Positions 1 through 9,158 are shown, numbered from the stretch's first letter. The stretch is DNA of 64,000 nt from PoT sp049331405 (GCF_049331405.1 NZ_CP186274.1:124001-188000), one strand, 5' to 3'. Program-made: numbers and translations. The notes: generated by a model from the letters alone, not told the origin.

Positions 1-1
1 T

Positions 2-367
2 CAGGTCCGCTACGAAGACCTGATCTCGGCGACCCAGGGCATGCGTACCCTGATGATCGGGGGCAGCGTCCGCGAGGATGTCCGCAGGACCCTCCAGCGG
101 CTCTTCGAGTTCGACCGGCTCGACTGGGAGCCCTACGAGGATGCCAAGCCGGCCATGCTCGACTCGCTCGAGCAGAGGGTACGCAACCGGGGCATGGACC
201 TCGTCCTGATCCTCAAGAGCTTCATAGGCCATCACGTCCCGGAGCGGCTACGCCCCCTCTGCGAACAGCAAGGGATACCCTGCCTGATGGTCGAGCGTGG
301 CTACGGCCCGGCGCAGATCGGCGAGGCATTGCGACGAGGGCTGATCAAACCCGTGAGGACGGACTGA
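2..367 (+). CDS. DUF2325 domain protein, 3' end
   Basis: The reading frame is open to the left edge of the window, so the gene begins outside it; 121 codons plus the stop are visible. The visible part looks like a complete DUF2325 domain: a beta strand with a glycine turn (LMIGGSV), a segment around DRLDW, a central hydrophobic strand (MDLVLILKSFIGHH) and a late strand (IPCLMVERGYG). The family is a small Rossmann-like domain of unknown activity, often fused to other domains. The upstream part that would define the role is missing. The ATG at 41 is internal to the domain and is not taken as the start. Confidence 0.7.
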   Translation, partial: QVRYEDLISATQGMRTLMIGGSVREDVRRTLQRLFEFDRLDWEPYEDAKPAMLDSLEQRVRNRGMDLVLILKSFIGHHVPERLRPLCEQQGIPCLMVERGYGPAQIGEALRRGLIKPVRTD

Positions 368-876
368 TTCCTGTCATCCCTTTCGACATCGAGTCGTCCG
401 TCCGCCCCGAAAGCATGTCTCGTTGGCCGTGATTCGCGGTGATCCGGACCGAGCCTTCACGCGGCTTGATCTGCCAGTCGTCCGCCCCAAATCGCCAGAG
501 CCCATCGTCTCCACCGAGCGGCATGGCCGTCCCTGGCCCTTGCTCGTGAAGCGACGGCGATCGCAACCCCGATCTCGACGGGTTGACCGGGCCTCACACC
601 GATTCCCATCGAAATCGCAATCCCCGGGATTGCGGATTTCTAGGGAATTGCGCGCATCGAAGTCGCGTCCAAGAGCAAAGTCTCGACACCCGACGGAGGA
701 ACCCCGGAGATTCCGGCCGCATTCCGGGAAATTTCGGGATTGGTCGGGACATCGAGGTGCATAGGTCTCCTGAACGCCTCGCCGATCTTCGATCCGCCCC
801 CGAGGACTTGGGCGAGTGGGACGGTACGATGGCTGAGGCGGCACTGCGGCGACAGAGGATGGAGGGATAAGCCTCG
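368..876. other. intergenic, no gene seen
   Basis: About 510 bp between the DUF2325 gene and the first ECF sigma factor. Reading frames on both strands here give arginine/serine-rich translations without recognisable motifs. A GGAGGG at 861-866 serves as ribosome binding site for the gene at 877. No convincing promoter was identified. Confidence 0.5.
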
Positions 877-2208
877 ATGGCGAACCCGGGCCCCGCCCAT
901 CGAAATCTCGAGTCCCTGTTCGCGCGGGGGACAGCATCCGTCCATACGGACCGGCAGCTGCTGGACCGTTTCCTGGACCGGGGCGACAAGGCTGCGGCCG
1001 AGTCCGCTTTCGCAGCCCTGGTCGACCGGCACGGGCCGATGGTCTGGGGCATCTGCCTCAGGGCCCTCCGCGACCCCGCCGACGCCGGAGATGCCTTCCA
1101 GGCGGCCTTCCTCGTCCTCGCCCGCCGCGCAGGCTCGGTCACGGTGGAGACGTCGCTGGCCCCCTGGCTCCACGGCGTGAGCGTGAGGGTCGCGCGTCGA
1201 GCCCGAGTCGTCGCCCTGCGTCAGCGATCCCGCGAGCGGACCAACGGCGAGCTACCCGAATCCCCTTGCCGATCGACGGAAGCCGACGAGGGCCTCAAAC
1301 CCTTGATCGACGAGGAGTTGGGCCGGTTACCCGGGCGATATCGCATCCCGTTGATCCTCTGTTACCTCGAAGGACTCACCCACGAGGAAGCCGCCGCCCG
1401 GATGTCCTGCCCGGTCGGGACCGTCCGCAGCCGCCTGGCGAGGGGCAGGGACCTGCTCCGCTCCCGCCTCGAGCGTCGCGGGCTCGCGCCTGGGGCTTCG
1501 GGCCTGGCGATGGCCTCGGCGTCGTTGCCGGCTGCCGGCCTCGATTCGCTCTCCCTCTCGACGGCCCTGGCCGCCGTGCGAATGGCGGCGGGCCGGGCGT
1601 CGGCCGAGGTCGTCTCGGCCCGCGTCGCCACCCTTGTCGACGGAGTTTCCCGGATCATGACCCTCAAGAAACTCGGCCTCGCCTCGGCAACCCTTTGCCT
1701 CCCCTCCCTGGCAATCGCCGCCTTCGCTGGCCCGAAGACCTCGGCACCGCGAACACCCCCGACACCTCCGGCAACGACCATTTCGACGCCCGCTCCCACT
1801 CCCGCCCCCAAGGTCGTGGAGTTGGCGCTCGCCCCCAAGGCGGAGGGCGCGACCGAGTCGAAGACCAGCGAGGCCTTCAACTCCTTCCCGCCCTTCGTGG
1901 TCAAGACGGTCCCGGCCGCGGGATCGGAGGAGGTCGACCCGACCCTGAAGGAGATCAAGCTCACCTTCAGCAAGACGATGATGGATGGGAGTTGGTCCGT
2001 CGTGCGGCACACCGAGAAGACCTTCCCCGAGATCGTGGGGAAGATCCATTATGAGAAAGGCCAGCGCACCTGCATCCTGCCCGTCAAGCTCGAGCCGAAC
2101 ACGACCTATTCCCTCTGGCTGAACACGGCGAAATTCGGCAACTTCAAGGACGAGGACGCCCGCTCGGCCGTCCCATACTTCCTCGTCTTCCGCACCAAGG
2201 GCTCCTGA
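877..2208 (+). CDS. ECF sigma factor with membrane anchor and Ig-like C-terminus
   Basis: RNA polymerase sigma factor of the ECF type, 443 aa, more than twice the usual 180-200 aa. Sigma region 2 lies at about 45-115 (RHGPMVWGIC, DAFQAAFLVLARR) and region 4 at about 145-200, with LPGRYRIPLILCYLEGLTHE followed by the helix-turn-helix CPVGTVRSRLARGRDLL. A linker ends in MTLKKLGL and runs into one hydrophobic segment at about 266-285. A Pro/Thr-rich stretch (290-310) follows, then a bacterial Ig-like (SbsA/Big_5-type) domain from about 336. The expected topology is N-terminal sigma domains in the cytoplasm and the Ig-like domain outside. Start ATG 877 has GGAGGG ten bases upstream. No separate anti-sigma factor is adjacent. 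Its targets cannot be told from the sequence. Confidence 0.85.
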   Translation: MANPGPAHRNLESLFARGTASVHTDRQLLDRFLDRGDKAAAESAFAALVDRHGPMVWGICLRALRDPADAGDAFQAAFLVLARRAGSVTVETSLAPWLHGVSVRVARRARVVALRQRSRERTNGELPESPCRSTEADEGLKPLIDEELGRLPGRYRIPLILCYLEGLTHEEAAARMSCPVGTVRSRLARGRDLLRSRLERRGLAPGASGLAMASASLPAAGLDSLSLSTALAAVRMAAGRASAEVVSARVATLVDGVSRIMTLKKLGLASATLCLPSLAIAAFAGPKTSAPRTPPTPPATTISTPAPTPAPKVVELALAPKAEGATESKTSEAFNSFPPFVVKTVPAAGSEEVDPTLKEIKLTFSKTMMDGSWSVVRHTEKTFPEIVGKIHYEKGQRTCILPVKLEPNTTYSLWLNTAKFGNFKDEDARSAVPYFLVFRTKGS

Positions 2209-2244
2209 GCGAAGCTTCGGATCCAAGGGCGTTCGAAACAGGGC

Positions 2245-2296
2245 GAGCCGGCGATCGTCTCCCTCCCGCGATCGGGAAGGGGAGGGCCGCCGGCTC
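2245..2296. terminator. long hairpin between convergent genes
   Basis: Arms GAGCCGGCG (2245-2253) and CGCCGGCTC (2288-2296) are perfectly complementary, and the inner part pairs further (CTCCC with GGGAG). It lies between the ends of the convergent sigma factor and msrA genes. There is no strong T run, so a role as bidirectional terminator is inferred from position and stem strength. Confidence 0.5.
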
Positions 2297-2326
2297 ATCG
2301 TCGTTAACCGCTAAAGCAAAGTCTAA

Positions 2327-3091
2327 TCACTTGATCAGCTTGAGCTTCCGGAGCTTGGGGGCGATCACCCTCTGGCAGTATTCGTTGGTGCGGTGGTTGC
2401 GGTAGTAGTCCTGGTGATAGCGTTCGGCGGGGTAGAACGCGTTCATGGGGACGAGGTCGGTGACGATGGGCCGGCCGAAGACGCCGGCGTCGGTCAACTG
2501 CCTGTAAGACTTCAGGGCGGCCTTCCGCTGCTCTTCGCTGTGGAAGAAGATCACCGAGCGATACTGCGTGCCGAAGTCTTCCCCCTGAGCATTCAGCGTC
2601 GTCGGGTCGTGCGCCGCCCAGAAAACCTCGAGCAGGTCTTCATACGAGACGACGTCGGGATCATAGGTGACCCGGACGGACTCCGCGTGCCCGGTCTCGC
2701 CCGTGCAGACGGTGTCATAATCCGGACTCGGCACGACGCCGCCGGCGAACCCCGAGACGGCCGACTTGACCCCCGGGATGCGTTCGAAGATCGCCTCGAT
2801 CGACCAGAAGCAGCCCCCGGCGAAGGTGGCCCGCTCGACCTTGGCCTTCTTGGGCTTGGCCTCCTTATCCTTCTCCGACTTGCCCTCCCCCTCGTCGGCC
2901 TTCTCCTTCTCCATCTCCTTGGCGGGCGTCGTCGACTTCTCCGAGGCGTCTCCCGGCTCCGACGCCTGCGACGGATTCTCACCAGTATTTGACGTCTTCG
3001 GCGACCCGGCGGGCTCCTGAGCCCCCACGGCCCCCGCCACGATCAGGACTGCCGCAACCCAGGGCATGACCAGCAGCGAACGAAGCCTCAT
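2327..3091 (-). CDS. msrA: exported peptide-methionine (S)-S-oxide reductase MsrA
   Basis: Reduces methionine-S-sulfoxide in proteins. The active-site motif GGCFW has its catalytic Cys at about residue 94, in ATFAGGCFWSIEAIFERIPG. Conserved family blocks follow: SGFAGG, TGHAESVRVTYDP, FWAAHDPTTLNAQGED, GTQYRSVIFF. The protein is 254 aa against about 170-210 for simple MsrA. The extra length is N-terminal: a signal peptide (about 1-24, ending AVGAQ) and a Glu/Lys/Ser-rich low-complexity linker (about 30-84). It should therefore act outside the cytoplasm; the linker may hold the catalytic domain away from a membrane or wall. ATG 3091 has GAGGGG eight bases upstream. No msrB is fused or adjacent. 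Convergent with the sigma factor gene. Confidence 0.93.
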   Translation of the reverse strand: MRLRSLLVMPWVAAVLIVAGAVGAQEPAGSPKTSNTGENPSQASEPGDASEKSTTPAKEMEKEKADEGEGKSEKDKEAKPKKAKVERATFAGGCFWSIEAIFERIPGVKSAVSGFAGGVVPSPDYDTVCTGETGHAESVRVTYDPDVVSYEDLLEVFWAAHDPTTLNAQGEDFGTQYRSVIFFHSEEQRKAALKSYRQLTDAGVFGRPIVTDLVPMNAFYPAERYHQDYYRNHRTNEYCQRVIAPKLRKLKLIK

Positions 3092-3451
3092 GGCACGACC
3101 CCTCGAAAGTTACGAACCACGCCCCTTGGCCGAGACCCTTGGGCCCCGAAAGAAGATCCATCGAAAGCGTCCACACATCTCCAGATCGTATGCGAGAAAG
3201 CGTCCTCGCCACGACGAGAAAAGAGCCGACGGGGGATCGCCGATCGTGCCCGGGGAGGGGCAGGCCCTTTTCCTTCGCGGGGAGGCGCGGTGGAAAGGCC
3301 GGGGGGTGGCTTCGCGATCACGGCCGACGTTCCATTCTAGCAGGACGTCCAGACCCGCCGTAACCTGCGACAACGCGGTTATGGAGCTGCACGCCCAGGG
3401 GCGCCACCCTGGAGGAATCTCGCAAGGTCCTTCGCCTCCCCGGTTGGAATG
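3092..3451. other. intergenic, no gene seen
   Basis: About 360 bp upstream of msrA. Translations on either strand show only composition-driven Arg/Pro/Ser-rich sequence. No RNA gene, repeat or clear promoter was recognised. Confidence 0.5.
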
Positions 3452-4336
3452 TTACGGAGTCCTGGAGCCGGGCGAGGTGGCCCGAAACTCCGCTCGCAGT
3501 TTGTCGAAGGCCGGCGCCTTCTTCGAATTGTCGTGAAAAACTGCGAATCGATCGTCTTCGAAGCCCCGATTCAAACGAATCGTGCTCTCTTCGACGTCAT
3601 ATACCTCCTTAATCACGGGGAGGAGTTTGAACTGATTCCCATTCAGGAATGAGCTGAATTCTCCGTGCACGGGCAACCAGGCCGTCTTACCGTCGCGAAG
3701 GGAAATCCGGGCGAGTTTGACATTGCCCATGGCATACCAGAGATCGCCATTCGACCGGAACTCGTGCTTCAAGACGTGGCCTCCTCGCTCGAGATCAACC
3801 CAGAGCAGATGAGAACTCGCGCCCGGCACATTGGCTTCCGGGAGGATGACGACGCGGGCGCAACGATGCCCATCAATGTCTTCCCACCCCTGGAATTGGT
3901 AGGAACCTGCATGGAGCTTGGGAAGAATGTCGTCCCAGAACTCCAGGTAGAGAAATCGCTGCGGCGATCCAGTCATCCCTGTATAGGCGTGGTCGAGCTC
4001 GAGATAGGCCTTATGATCTCTCAAGATGCTGAGCCTCCGTCGCACGGCCTGATCTCGTGAGGAGTTGGGCTTCACATAGAGTTCCAGGATTCTCGCCCCA
4101 TCCTCCGAACGGCGGGCATAGATGGCCTGGTAGCTCTTATCGACCCTCTCGGACTTCGAACGGTCGGGATCTTCCGGATCCACGAACGTCACGGATCCTC
4201 CGCAGATGAACTCGCAATCGCGGATCCTGGAGTGGAGGGCGCCAAGCATCTTCGAGAATTGTCCGGCATCGAGCGTCCCCGCATCCTTATCGTCGAGGGC
4301 CAGGGCCGCCAGAACGACAATCATGCTAAATGCCAT
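3452..4336 (-). CDS. exported protein of unknown function
   Basis: 294 aa from ATG 4336. A longer start at 4354 (six extra residues) has almost no room for a ribosome binding site, whereas an AGGAGA at 4351-4346 lies eight bases before ATG 4336; the shorter start also places the hydrophobic stretch MAFSMIVVLAALAL at the very N-terminus as a signal peptide or anchor. The rest is mixed alpha/beta with many aromatic residues (YLEFWDDILPKL, YQFQGWEDIDGHRCARVVI, LLWVDLERGGHVLKHEF). That pattern resembles planctomycete exported proteins of the broad LolA/outer-membrane-lipoprotein-carrier type, but I do not recognise a defined family. Divergent from the ECF sigma gene at 4572. Confidence 0.7.
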   Translation of the reverse strand: MAFSMIVVLAALALDDKDAGTLDAGQFSKMLGALHSRIRDCEFICGGSVTFVDPEDPDRSKSERVDKSYQAIYARRSEDGARILELYVKPNSSRDQAVRRRLSILRDHKAYLELDHAYTGMTGSPQRFLYLEFWDDILPKLHAGSYQFQGWEDIDGHRCARVVILPEANVPGASSHLLWVDLERGGHVLKHEFRSNGDLWYAMGNVKLARISLRDGKTAWLPVHGEFSSFLNGNQFKLLPVIKEVYDVEESTIRLNRGFEDDRFAVFHDNSKKAPAFDKLRAEFRATSPGSRTP

Positions 4337-4571
4337 GGCCCAGCATCTCCTCATTCCTAGAAAATTTGTCGCATTATCATGCCTGCGGCCATCGTAAGCG
4401 TAACTCCTTGCCGGTCAAGTGGGTTTGCGATCAACCGATCGTCTGAAAACTCCCGCGAGTTCCCTGCGTAAGGAAGGAACATCCCAGCCCAGCCTGAAAA
4501 AAGTTGGGGCAATCGCTGGGCGGCCCGGGCACATTCCTCCGGAAGCAGCACTTGCCAGGGAGCGATGAGCC

Positions 4572-6185
4572 ATGGTCCGAGCGTCTTCGGCGGCGGTCTT
4601 GAGGGAGATTGATACCCTGTTCCGGGTCGGGGTCGATGAGGGGGCCGCCGATCGCTCGCTGGTCGAGGGGTTCCTGCGAGGCACCGGCTTGGAGGCGGAA
4701 GAGGCCTTCGCGCGGCTGGTCGAGCGGCATGCCCCGATGGTCTGGCGGACGTGCCGGCAGATCCTCGGGAACGCCCACGACGCCGACGACGCATTCCAGG
4801 CCACGTTCCTCGTGCTGGCCAGGAAGGCGGGGACGATCCGGGACGCCGGGTCGGTCGCCGGCTGGCTCCACGGGGTCGCCGGGCGGGTCGCCGCCAGGGC
4901 CAGAGTGGATGGCGCGATGCGACGCGTCCACGAGCTTCGCCACGGAGAGGGCAACGCCAAGAGGGTCGAGGACTCACCTACTCACGAGGGCTGGGCCGAA
5001 CTCCACGAGGAAATCGACCGGCTCCCGGAACGTTTCCGGCTGCCCATCGTGCTTTTCCACCTCGAAGGCCTGAGCTACGAACAGGCGGCCGGGAGGATCG
5101 GGTGCCCGGTCCGGACCGTCCAGAGCCGGCTGACCCGGGGTCGAGAACGACTGCGACGCCGACTCGCCCGCCGGGGCTTCGGCCCCGCGGTGGCCTTGCT
5201 CGCCTCGATCCTGGGCTCGGCCGATGTCAGTCGGGCTTGCAGCCTGTCGCTCGCGCAGGCGGCCCTCCGGTTCTCTCATCAGACCCACGCGATCGCCGGG
5301 GAATCGACCTCGGCCGTCGCCCTGGCGGAAGGAGTGATCCAGGCGATGATCGTCTCGAAACTGAAGTGGCTCGCCCTCGGCTCGATCATGTTCGCGACCG
5401 CGGCGTCGGGGTTCGTGACCCTCGCGGCCTCGGGGGCCTCCGAGCCACCCGCGTCGCCCGCGGCCGACAATTCCGCCAAATCGTATTCCGCCACGCTGAC
5501 CGACGGGACAAAGGTCGAGGTCGTCGCGATCTCCAACGGCTCGGGGTCGTGGTGGCGGCCCGACGGCTCGCCCCTCGATGAGGGCCCGGGGGAGATCTCG
5601 CTTCCCCCCTTGCGAGAGGTCCCGGGGCGAGAGGCCCGCGCGATCATCGTCCGCATGTCCGGGACCTTGGAGACGACGAACCTGAAGTGGCTCCCCCAGG
5701 AGGCGGAGGACTACTGGGGCGGCACTCCGACGAAGGGCGGCAAGCCCATCCCCGGCCTGAGCGTCTACCTCGCCTCGCTGCCGAGCAATCGCAAGACCTG
5801 CGCGGTGGAGTTCCGCATCGCCGCGGGCGCCTGGAAGTTGGAGGCCAACAACGACGGCAAGGGGGGGACGTCATTCTCCGCAGGCTCGCACAAGTTCTAT
5901 TTCGGCAAGGCCCGCGAGTACCGCGGGGGGACCGCCATCGCGATCGCCCAGAACATCGTCGGCCAGGACCTGCGCGTCGTGGCCATCGGCCCGGAAGGGG
6001 CGACATACCCGGCTACTTATTCCTCGGGAGGCGGGGAAACCACCCTGAGCCTCCTGGATGCCGAGTTCAGCCTCCCGCCCGGCCAGATCCGCGAGTACAT
6101 GGTCCAGTCCCGGCCCTTCGAGCGCAAAATCATCGCGGATATCGCGTTCCAGCCCCGAGCCACTTCCAACCTCGGCGAGCGTTGA
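4572..6185 (+). CDS. ECF sigma factor with membrane anchor and long C-terminal domain
   Basis: 537 aa. Sigma region 2 at about 45-115 (RHAPMVWRTCRQILG, DAFQATFLVLARKAG) and region 4 at about 145-200 (LPERFRLPIVLFHLEGLSYE, then CPVRTVQSRLTRGRERLRRRL). The linker has ALAEGVIQAMIVSKLKWLAL immediately before a hydrophobic segment at about 266-287, the same arrangement as in the genes at 877 and 30323. The C-terminal 250 residues are probably extracytoplasmic and rich in Gly, Ser and Trp (SNGSGSWWRPDG); I do not recognise the fold. ATG 4572 is preceded by GGGAG at 4558-4562. Likely a signal-responsive regulator in which sensor and sigma factor form one chain. Confidence 0.85.
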   Translation: MVRASSAAVLREIDTLFRVGVDEGAADRSLVEGFLRGTGLEAEEAFARLVERHAPMVWRTCRQILGNAHDADDAFQATFLVLARKAGTIRDAGSVAGWLHGVAGRVAARARVDGAMRRVHELRHGEGNAKRVEDSPTHEGWAELHEEIDRLPERFRLPIVLFHLEGLSYEQAAGRIGCPVRTVQSRLTRGRERLRRRLARRGFGPAVALLASILGSADVSRACSLSLAQAALRFSHQTHAIAGESTSAVALAEGVIQAMIVSKLKWLALGSIMFATAASGFVTLAASGASEPPASPAADNSAKSYSATLTDGTKVEVVAISNGSGSWWRPDGSPLDEGPGEISLPPLREVPGREARAIIVRMSGTLETTNLKWLPQEAEDYWGGTPTKGGKPIPGLSVYLASLPSNRKTCAVEFRIAAGAWKLEANNDGKGGTSFSAGSHKFYFGKAREYRGGTAIAIAQNIVGQDLRVVAIGPEGATYPATYSSGGGETTLSLLDAEFSLPPGQIREYMVQSRPFERKIIADIAFQPRATSNLGER

Positions 6186-6308
6186 GGTCCCTCCATCCTC
6201 GGATTCGCCAGGGCCCTTGCACTCGGATCGGAATCTCCTGATACTCCAGGCGAAGCGAGGAAGTCCAACGGGCATCTCCCGTCGGGTCGAGGTCAGGGGG
6301 GTCTGATC

Positions 6309-8633
6309 ATGAAATGGTCGTTTGGAAATTTGTTCAACATCATGCTCGCCCAGGCGGCGATCCTGGCATGGGCCTCGGCCTCGACGCGGGCCGAGGCGCC
6401 CGCGAAACCAACGACGCCGAGGCCCCCGGCCGTGCCGCTCGTGACGAGCGACCCGTACCTGAGCATCTGGTCGGAGGCCGATCATCTCTATGATGACAAC
6501 ACGCGTCACTGGACCAGGCGCGAGCATTCGCTCAACAGCCTGATCCGGGTCGACGGCAAAGCGTATCGCCTCATGGGCAAGGAGCCGGCGGACGTCCCGG
6601 TGCTGCCGCAGGTCGGCGTAACAGTCCTGCCGACGCGATCCATCTACGAGTTCGAGGATGCTCGCATCCACGTCCGCCTGACCTTCATGACCCCGGCCTT
6701 GCCGCACGACCTCGACGTCCTGGCCCGGCCCCTCACCTATTTGACCTGGGAAGCACGCTCGGTCGACGGGGCCTCGCACGAGGTCTCCGTCTATCAGAGC
6801 GTCAGCTCGCAGCTCGCGGTCAACACGCCCGACCAGGAGGTGGAGTGGGCCCGCGAGTCGATCGGCGGACTCAATGCGCTGCGGGTCGGCTGCGTCGATC
6901 AGACGCTCCTCAGCCCGGCCGGCGACGACGTCCGGATCGACTGGGGCTACGCCTATGCGGCGGCGCCTGCCGGCACCTCTCGGGCCGTCGTCGGGGCGAG
7001 TGCAGCCCTGCTCCAGGGGTTCGCGAGCCTGGGGACGCTGCCGGGTCAGGACGACGAACGCATGCCCAGGGCCGTGGCCGACGACCAGCCCGTCCTGGCC
7101 TTCACGCTCGACATGGGCAAGGTCGGGGCCGAGGCGGTCGGGCGGCACCTCATGATCGCCTACGACGAGATCTACGCGGTCAAGTTCCTCGGCAGCAAGC
7201 TCCGCCCCTTCTGGAGGCGCGACGGCGCGACGCCAGCGGATCTCTTCAAGGTCGCCGAGCGTGATTACAACGGCCTGGTGAAGCGCTGCGCGGCGTTCGA
7301 CGACGAGTTCATGGCCGACCTCGAGGCCCAGGGGGGCCCGAAGTTCGCGAGGATGTCGGCCCTGGCATATCGGCAAGCCCTGGCCGGCTGCGGCCTCGCG
7401 GCCGACGCCAACAAGCAGCCCCTCTTCTTCGCCAAGGAGAACACGAGCAACGGCTGCGTGGCGACGGTCGACGTCATCTATCCGGCGGCCCCGCAGTTCC
7501 TCCTGATGGGCCCGACGTATGCCAAGGCCCTGATTACACCCTCGATGATCTACGGGGCCTCCCCGCGCTGGAAGTTCCCGTTCGCGCCGCATGACGTCGG
7601 CGTCTACCCGCAGGCCAACGCCCAGGTCTACGGCGGCGGCGAGAGCCCCGGCAACGAGGCGGAGAAGATGCCGGTGGAGGAGAGCGCGAACCTGATCCTC
7701 CTCTGCGACGCGATCGCCAAAATGGACGGCAACGCCGACTTCGCCTCGCGATGGTGGCCGCAGCTCACGCTCTGGGAGGCCTACCTCGAGAAGTACGGGC
7801 TCGACCCCGAGAACCAGCTCTGTACCGACGACTTCATGGGGCACCTCGCCCACAACGCGAACCTCTCGATCAAGGCGATCCTGGCCATCGCCGCCTACGG
7901 CGACCTCTGCCGGATGCGGGGCGACGTGGCCGCGGCCGAGAAGTTCGGGGCCATCGCCCGCGCCGACGCCCGGCACTGGATCGAGGCGGCCGGCGACGGC
8001 GACCACTCGCGCATCGCCTTCGACAAGCCGGGGAGCTGGAGCCAGAAGTACAACCTCGTCTGGGACAAGCTCCTGAACCTCAACGTCTTCCCGCCCGAGG
8101 TCGCCCGCAAGGAGATCGCTTATTACAAGAAGGTGATGCAGCCCTTCGGACTCCCGCTCGACTCGAGGACCAAGCTCACCAAGACCGACTGGTCGTTCTG
8201 GGTCGCGACCCTCGCCGAGTCCAGGGCCGACTTCGAGGCGATCATCTCCCCCATCGAGGACTACCTGAACCAGACGACCGCCCACGAGCCGTTCGTCGAC
8301 TCATACTACACCGACAACGTGAAGAGCGACGGCATGCACGCCCGGCCGGTGATCGGCGGGGTCCTGATCAAAATGCTCGCCGACCCGGGCGCCTGGAAGA
8401 AGTGGGCGAGCCGCGACAAGCAGAACGCCAGGGACTGGGCCCCCATGCCCGAGCCGCCCCAAATCACCGACGTCGTGGCCACCTCGCGGAGCAAGCCCGC
8501 GACCTGGCGCTACACCTTCGAGGCACCGCCCAAGGATTGGAATCGGGCCGACTTCGACGCCAAAGGTTGGAAGGAAGGCCCCGGCGGCTTCGGGTCTGCG
8601 GGGACCCCGGGAGCCGTCGTCGGCACGCCCTGA
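6309..8633 (+). CDS. glutaminase-type exported protein (DUF4964/5127/4965/1793), cut by in-frame TGA
   Basis: 774 aa up to TGA 8631-8633. An N-terminal signal peptide (about 1-28) is followed by the DUF4964 block PLVTSDPYLSIWSEADHLYD, then DUF5127, DUF4965 (EYN-type block ERDYNGLVKRCAAFDDEF; ANGCVATVDVIYPAAPQFLL-like segment) and DUF1793 near the end. The family includes fungal glutaminase A; activity here is unproven. The coding frame does not end at the TGA: it continues without another stop to 8927 with typical C-terminal sequence. The codon sits where a Trp is expected (GTP-stop-NSADIW), so a single G-to-A change TGG to TGA is the simplest explanation. ATG 6309 has a G-rich Shine-Dalgarno at about 6295-6301. 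Confidence 0.82.
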   Translation: MKWSFGNLFNIMLAQAAILAWASASTRAEAPAKPTTPRPPAVPLVTSDPYLSIWSEADHLYDDNTRHWTRREHSLNSLIRVDGKAYRLMGKEPADVPVLPQVGVTVLPTRSIYEFEDARIHVRLTFMTPALPHDLDVLARPLTYLTWEARSVDGASHEVSVYQSVSSQLAVNTPDQEVEWARESIGGLNALRVGCVDQTLLSPAGDDVRIDWGYAYAAAPAGTSRAVVGASAALLQGFASLGTLPGQDDERMPRAVADDQPVLAFTLDMGKVGAEAVGRHLMIAYDEIYAVKFLGSKLRPFWRRDGATPADLFKVAERDYNGLVKRCAAFDDEFMADLEAQGGPKFARMSALAYRQALAGCGLAADANKQPLFFAKENTSNGCVATVDVIYPAAPQFLLMGPTYAKALITPSMIYGASPRWKFPFAPHDVGVYPQANAQVYGGGESPGNEAEKMPVEESANLILLCDAIAKMDGNADFASRWWPQLTLWEAYLEKYGLDPENQLCTDDFMGHLAHNANLSIKAILAIAAYGDLCRMRGDVAAAEKFGAIARADARHWIEAAGDGDHSRIAFDKPGSWSQKYNLVWDKLLNLNVFPPEVARKEIAYYKKVMQPFGLPLDSRTKLTKTDWSFWVATLAESRADFEAIISPIEDYLNQTTAHEPFVDSYYTDNVKSDGMHARPVIGGVLIKMLADPGAWKKWASRDKQNARDWAPMPEPPQITDVVATSRSKPATWRYTFEAPPKDWNRADFDAKGWKEGPGGFGSAGTPGAVVGTP

Positions 8634-8927
8634 AATAGTGCCGATATCTGGATGCGACGCGAGGTCACCCTGCCGGAAGGGTTCGACGTCTCTCGGCTCC
8701 AGCTCCTCACCTACCACGACGAGGCCGTCGAGATCTACCTCAACGGGGCCCTCGCCGCGAGGGCAGGGGGCTACGTCACCGACTACGAGCCCCTCGAGAT
8801 CCGCGCGGCGGCGCGAGAGGCCCTGAAGCCGGGGGCGAAGGTCGTCATCGCCGTCCACTGCCACCAGACGACGGGCGGCCAGGGGGTCGACGTGGGGCTC
8901 GTCGACGTCGTCGAGGGGAAGCCTTGA
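8634..8927 (+). pseudogene. detached C-terminal domain of the DUF4965 protein
   Basis: In the same frame as the 6309 gene, directly after its TGA: NSADIWMRREVTLPEGFD and so on, 97 codons to TGA 8925-8927. It has the look of a galactose-binding-like beta domain (LQLLTYHDEAVEIYLNG, AREALKPGAKVVIAVHCHQT) that normally closes this protein in planctomycetes. The first in-frame ATG (8652) has no good ribosome binding site and would start inside the domain, so separate translation is unlikely. With readthrough the full protein would be 872 residues. Confidence 0.75.
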
Positions 8928-9158
8928 TCCGTCAACGGGCAACGTGACGTTGATGCATGAGTCGGGCGAGGGGGGCCGGGCACCGTCGACGAGGCGCGTG
9001 CCCGCCCCCCTTCCAGGTCCGAACTTTCCTGCAACCGTCAACACCGTGCTTGACAATTGCCGCGATTTTCATTCAACTTTTCCTGGTAAGACGCGGCAGA
9101 ATCCCGCCCGGGATCGCCGGTCGTCTTCCGACGAGCAACGGACGCCCCCCCCAGTTCG

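Noticed and set aside
5871..8285. Long antisense open frame (804 codons) opposite the DUF4965 gene
   Set aside because: Runs across the end of one good gene and most of another, shows only biased composition and no recognisable domain.
8631..8633. Selenocysteine at the in-frame TGA of the DUF4965 gene
   Set aside because: The position fits Trp, not Cys, of the family, and no SECIS-like hairpin was obvious just downstream.
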